Below are positions 5,537 through 7,144 of a stretch of DNA of 7,144 nt, in pieces (the first letter of the stretch is position 1; each line of letters starts with the position of its first letter). Source of the DNA: Oscillospiraceae bacterium (GTDB lineage Bacteria > Bacillota > Clostridia > Oscillospirales > Oscillospiraceae); contig JAKSQI010000081.1 of assembly GCA_024404215.1 (NCBI GenBank), positions 1 to 7,144 on the forward strand, in the 5' to 3' direction. Made by a program: the position numbers and the translations under genes. The notes under the pieces are model-generated. The model had not been told where the DNA came from, made no database searches, and saw only the letters and a program-made list of their open reading frames with translations.

Positions 5537-7117
5537 ATGACACTTTCCCTGAATATCCTGCTAGACCAGCTGCGCGAGTACCCGCTGGAGAATCATATCC
5601 CGCTCCCTTCGGATGCCGCCTTTACCTGCTGCGCCCTGCTGCCTCGTTTCTACTCAGCCATGCGGACAGACTATCTGCATGTCTGCCGTTTGTCGGAGGC
5701 ACTGCATGCAGCCGCGAACCGCGACGGCATGTTCTATCTTTGCATTCGCGACCGCCTAAAGGATGATGAGGAAACGGAGGATGCCCTGCGAGGTATGGTC
5801 ATTCTAAACGAAAACATGGACGTGGAGAAGCTGCTCAACACCGTACAATTGCTATTCAACCGCATTCGGGACTGGTACCAGGAAATGCAGAATTCATTAA
5901 TCCGAGAGAAGCCCTTGCAGCACATTTTAGACACCAGTGAGGGGGTCATCGGTAATACCATTAACATATCTGACTCAGCCTTTACCCTGCTGGCCCGAAC
6001 CCGCAACATTGAAACCGACGACCCCGTTTCCCTCGCCCTGGCAGAGCTGGGCTACCACCCCGAAAGCACTTTGAAGCTTTTCCGCCAATATCACAGGATG
6101 GAAGCCTGGGCAGGAGCTGCCTCCTTTTTAATCAACAGCAAGCCGGAAACCGGCCCTTACCCCTTGGTCAATAAGGTATTCCGTTTTCAGAACACCTACT
6201 TTACCCATGTAGTTATGGTCTGCGACCATCACCCTCTCTCGGACGGTCTGCTGGAGCTTTTCACCATGCTGACCGATATTCTGGCCATCTATGCCGAACG
6301 CAACTGGAAAGGCAAGAACGCGCTCAGCCATAATTACGACCAATTTATGACCGATTTACTCTCCGGCAGTCCGCTTTCACCTTCGGATATTCGGGAGAGA
6401 GCCCATTACCTGGGCATTCAGGATTCCGGCCGCTTTCGCTTGGTGAAGATAGCTGCCGGCAAGGATATGGAGGCCTCTCTTGGCCGCATCGGCCGCGACC
6501 TGCTGGAATTAATCCCTTCCTGCCAGGTAATCCTGTTTCAACAGTCGGTAGTCGCCCTGCTGCACTTTCACGGGACGGAGGAAGGGCCCCTTCTTTCACC
6601 GGAACAGACCGAACACCTTTTGGCCCGCCATCAAGCCCGCGGCGGCGTCAGCAACGAATTCACCTCTCTGTCCGGCATGGCAGCTGCTTATGAGCAGGCC
6701 TCTATCGCTTTGGCCTTCAACGGCCGTCTACGCGGCACGGATCTGCTCCACGGACTGCTTCCGGTACCCGAGCCCACGCGCATTTGCACATTTCAGGACC
6801 GGGTCATCCACGGTATTTTAGGCGCCGTTCCCCGCAATGAGCACATTTGGAAAAGCAGTAAGTTTTACGCAGCGCTGCAAATTCTGCAGGAGTATGACCG
6901 TCAGCACAACACCAACAACCTACAGCTGCTTCGTACCTACCTCTACATGGAACGTAAGGCCACAGAAGTCGGCCAGGCCATGCACATGCACCGCAACAAT
7001 GTTATCTATCACATCACCCGCATGGAAGAGCTTACACGGCTGAATTTGGATGACCACGGCAATCGCCTGGGGCTGGAGCTGGCTTTTCTGATGCTGGAGC
7101 TGTACGGGCTGGAGTAA
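5537..7117 (+). CDS. PucR/CdaR-family helix-turn-helix transcriptional regulator
   Basis: A 526-residue cytosolic DNA-binding regulator. The C-terminal part (about 446-522) is the PucR-type helix-turn-helix domain: a LRTYLYMERKATEVGQAMHMHRNNVIYHITRMEEL stretch is spread over 465-499, with the typical HRNNVIYHITRMEEL recognition segment and a closing LGLELAFLMLELY. The middle (about 297-395) resembles the GGDEF-like domain that precedes this HTH in CdaR/PucR proteins (RFRLVKIA, VILFQQSVVALL, YEQASIALAF). The N-terminal 270 residues match no domain I can name and are presumably the sensing part. The ATG at 5537 is chosen because AAAGGAG (5520-5526) lies 10 bases upstream; an in-frame ATG at 5405 falls inside the riboswitch. 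Placement behind a cobalamin riboswitch and terminator implies expression under cobalamin limitation. PucR relatives control purine, sugar-acid and amino-acid catabolism; the targets here are unknown. Confidence 0.9.
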   Translation: MTLSLNILLDQLREYPLENHIPLPSDAAFTCCALLPRFYSAMRTDYLHVCRLSEALHAAANRDGMFYLCIRDRLKDDEETEDALRGMVILNENMDVEKLLNTVQLLFNRIRDWYQEMQNSLIREKPLQHILDTSEGVIGNTINISDSAFTLLARTRNIETDDPVSLALAELGYHPESTLKLFRQYHRMEAWAGAASFLINSKPETGPYPLVNKVFRFQNTYFTHVVMVCDHHPLSDGLLELFTMLTDILAIYAERNWKGKNALSHNYDQFMTDLLSGSPLSPSDIRERAHYLGIQDSGRFRLVKIAAGKDMEASLGRIGRDLLELIPSCQVILFQQSVVALLHFHGTEEGPLLSPEQTEHLLARHQARGGVSNEFTSLSGMAAAYEQASIALAFNGRLRGTDLLHGLLPVPEPTRICTFQDRVIHGILGAVPRNEHIWKSSKFYAALQILQEYDRQHNTNNLQLLRTYLYMERKATEVGQAMHMHRNNVIYHITRMEELTRLNLDDHGNRLGLELAFLMLELYGLE

Positions 7118-7144
7118 TCCCCCCCCTACCAATAGAAATACGCC

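Noticed and set aside
1..7144. CRISPR arrays, tRNA or rRNA genes, insertion-sequence ends
   Set aside because: No regularly spaced repeats, cloverleaf or transposase-like coding or terminal inverted repeats were seen. The only long repeat pair is the phosphatase duplicate.
7118..7144. Short tail after the PucR-type gene
   Set aside because: It contains a run of seven C and nothing I can assign; too short to judge a terminator.

Overview
The window looks like part of the chromosome of an anaerobic, moderately GC-rich member of the Bacillota (Clostridia or Negativicutes; I cannot separate these from the sequence alone). The pointers are a PAS-linked [FeFe]-hydrogenase-like protein, strong AGGAG-type ribosome binding sites, an N-terminally extended RsmH paralogue of a kind I associate with clostridia, and a compact cobalamin riboswitch with a transcription-terminating expression platform.

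Left part (1-4020, all genes on the minus strand, transcribed right to left). A divergent promoter near 4098-4126 drives a tight three-gene operon. First is a 559-residue sensory-type [FeFe]-hydrogenase-like protein with two ferredoxin clusters, an H-cluster domain, a four-cysteine Fe-S module, a PAS domain and a helical tail. Its last 8 bases overlap a SpoIIE/PP2C-type phosphatase with an extra C-terminal domain. Nineteen bases further on is a plasmid pRiA4b ORF-3-like protein. Hydrogenase-like sensors paired with a PP2C phosphatase are a known arrangement, thought to convert H2 or redox state into protein dephosphorylation. Past the third gene lies a decayed second copy of the phosphatase gene, missing 887 bp internally between GCCC microhomologies, and a perfect 12-bp terminator hairpin that faces the plus strand.

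Middle (4021-5242). Two divergent promoters sit back to back. The plus-strand one drives rsmH (16S rRNA m4C1402 methyltransferase family), here outside any cell-division cluster and carrying a basic N-terminal extension of about 47 residues.

Right part (5243-7144). A short leader holds a cobalamin-riboswitch-like aptamer, then a set of mutually exclusive hairpins (anti-antiterminator, antiterminator, terminator), then a 526-residue PucR/CdaR-type transcription regulator. The layout predicts that the regulator is made only when cobalamin is scarce, so it may extend the riboswitch's control to unlinked genes. This riboswitch-to-regulator relay and the duplicated, collapsing sensor-phosphatase locus are the two most interesting things here.
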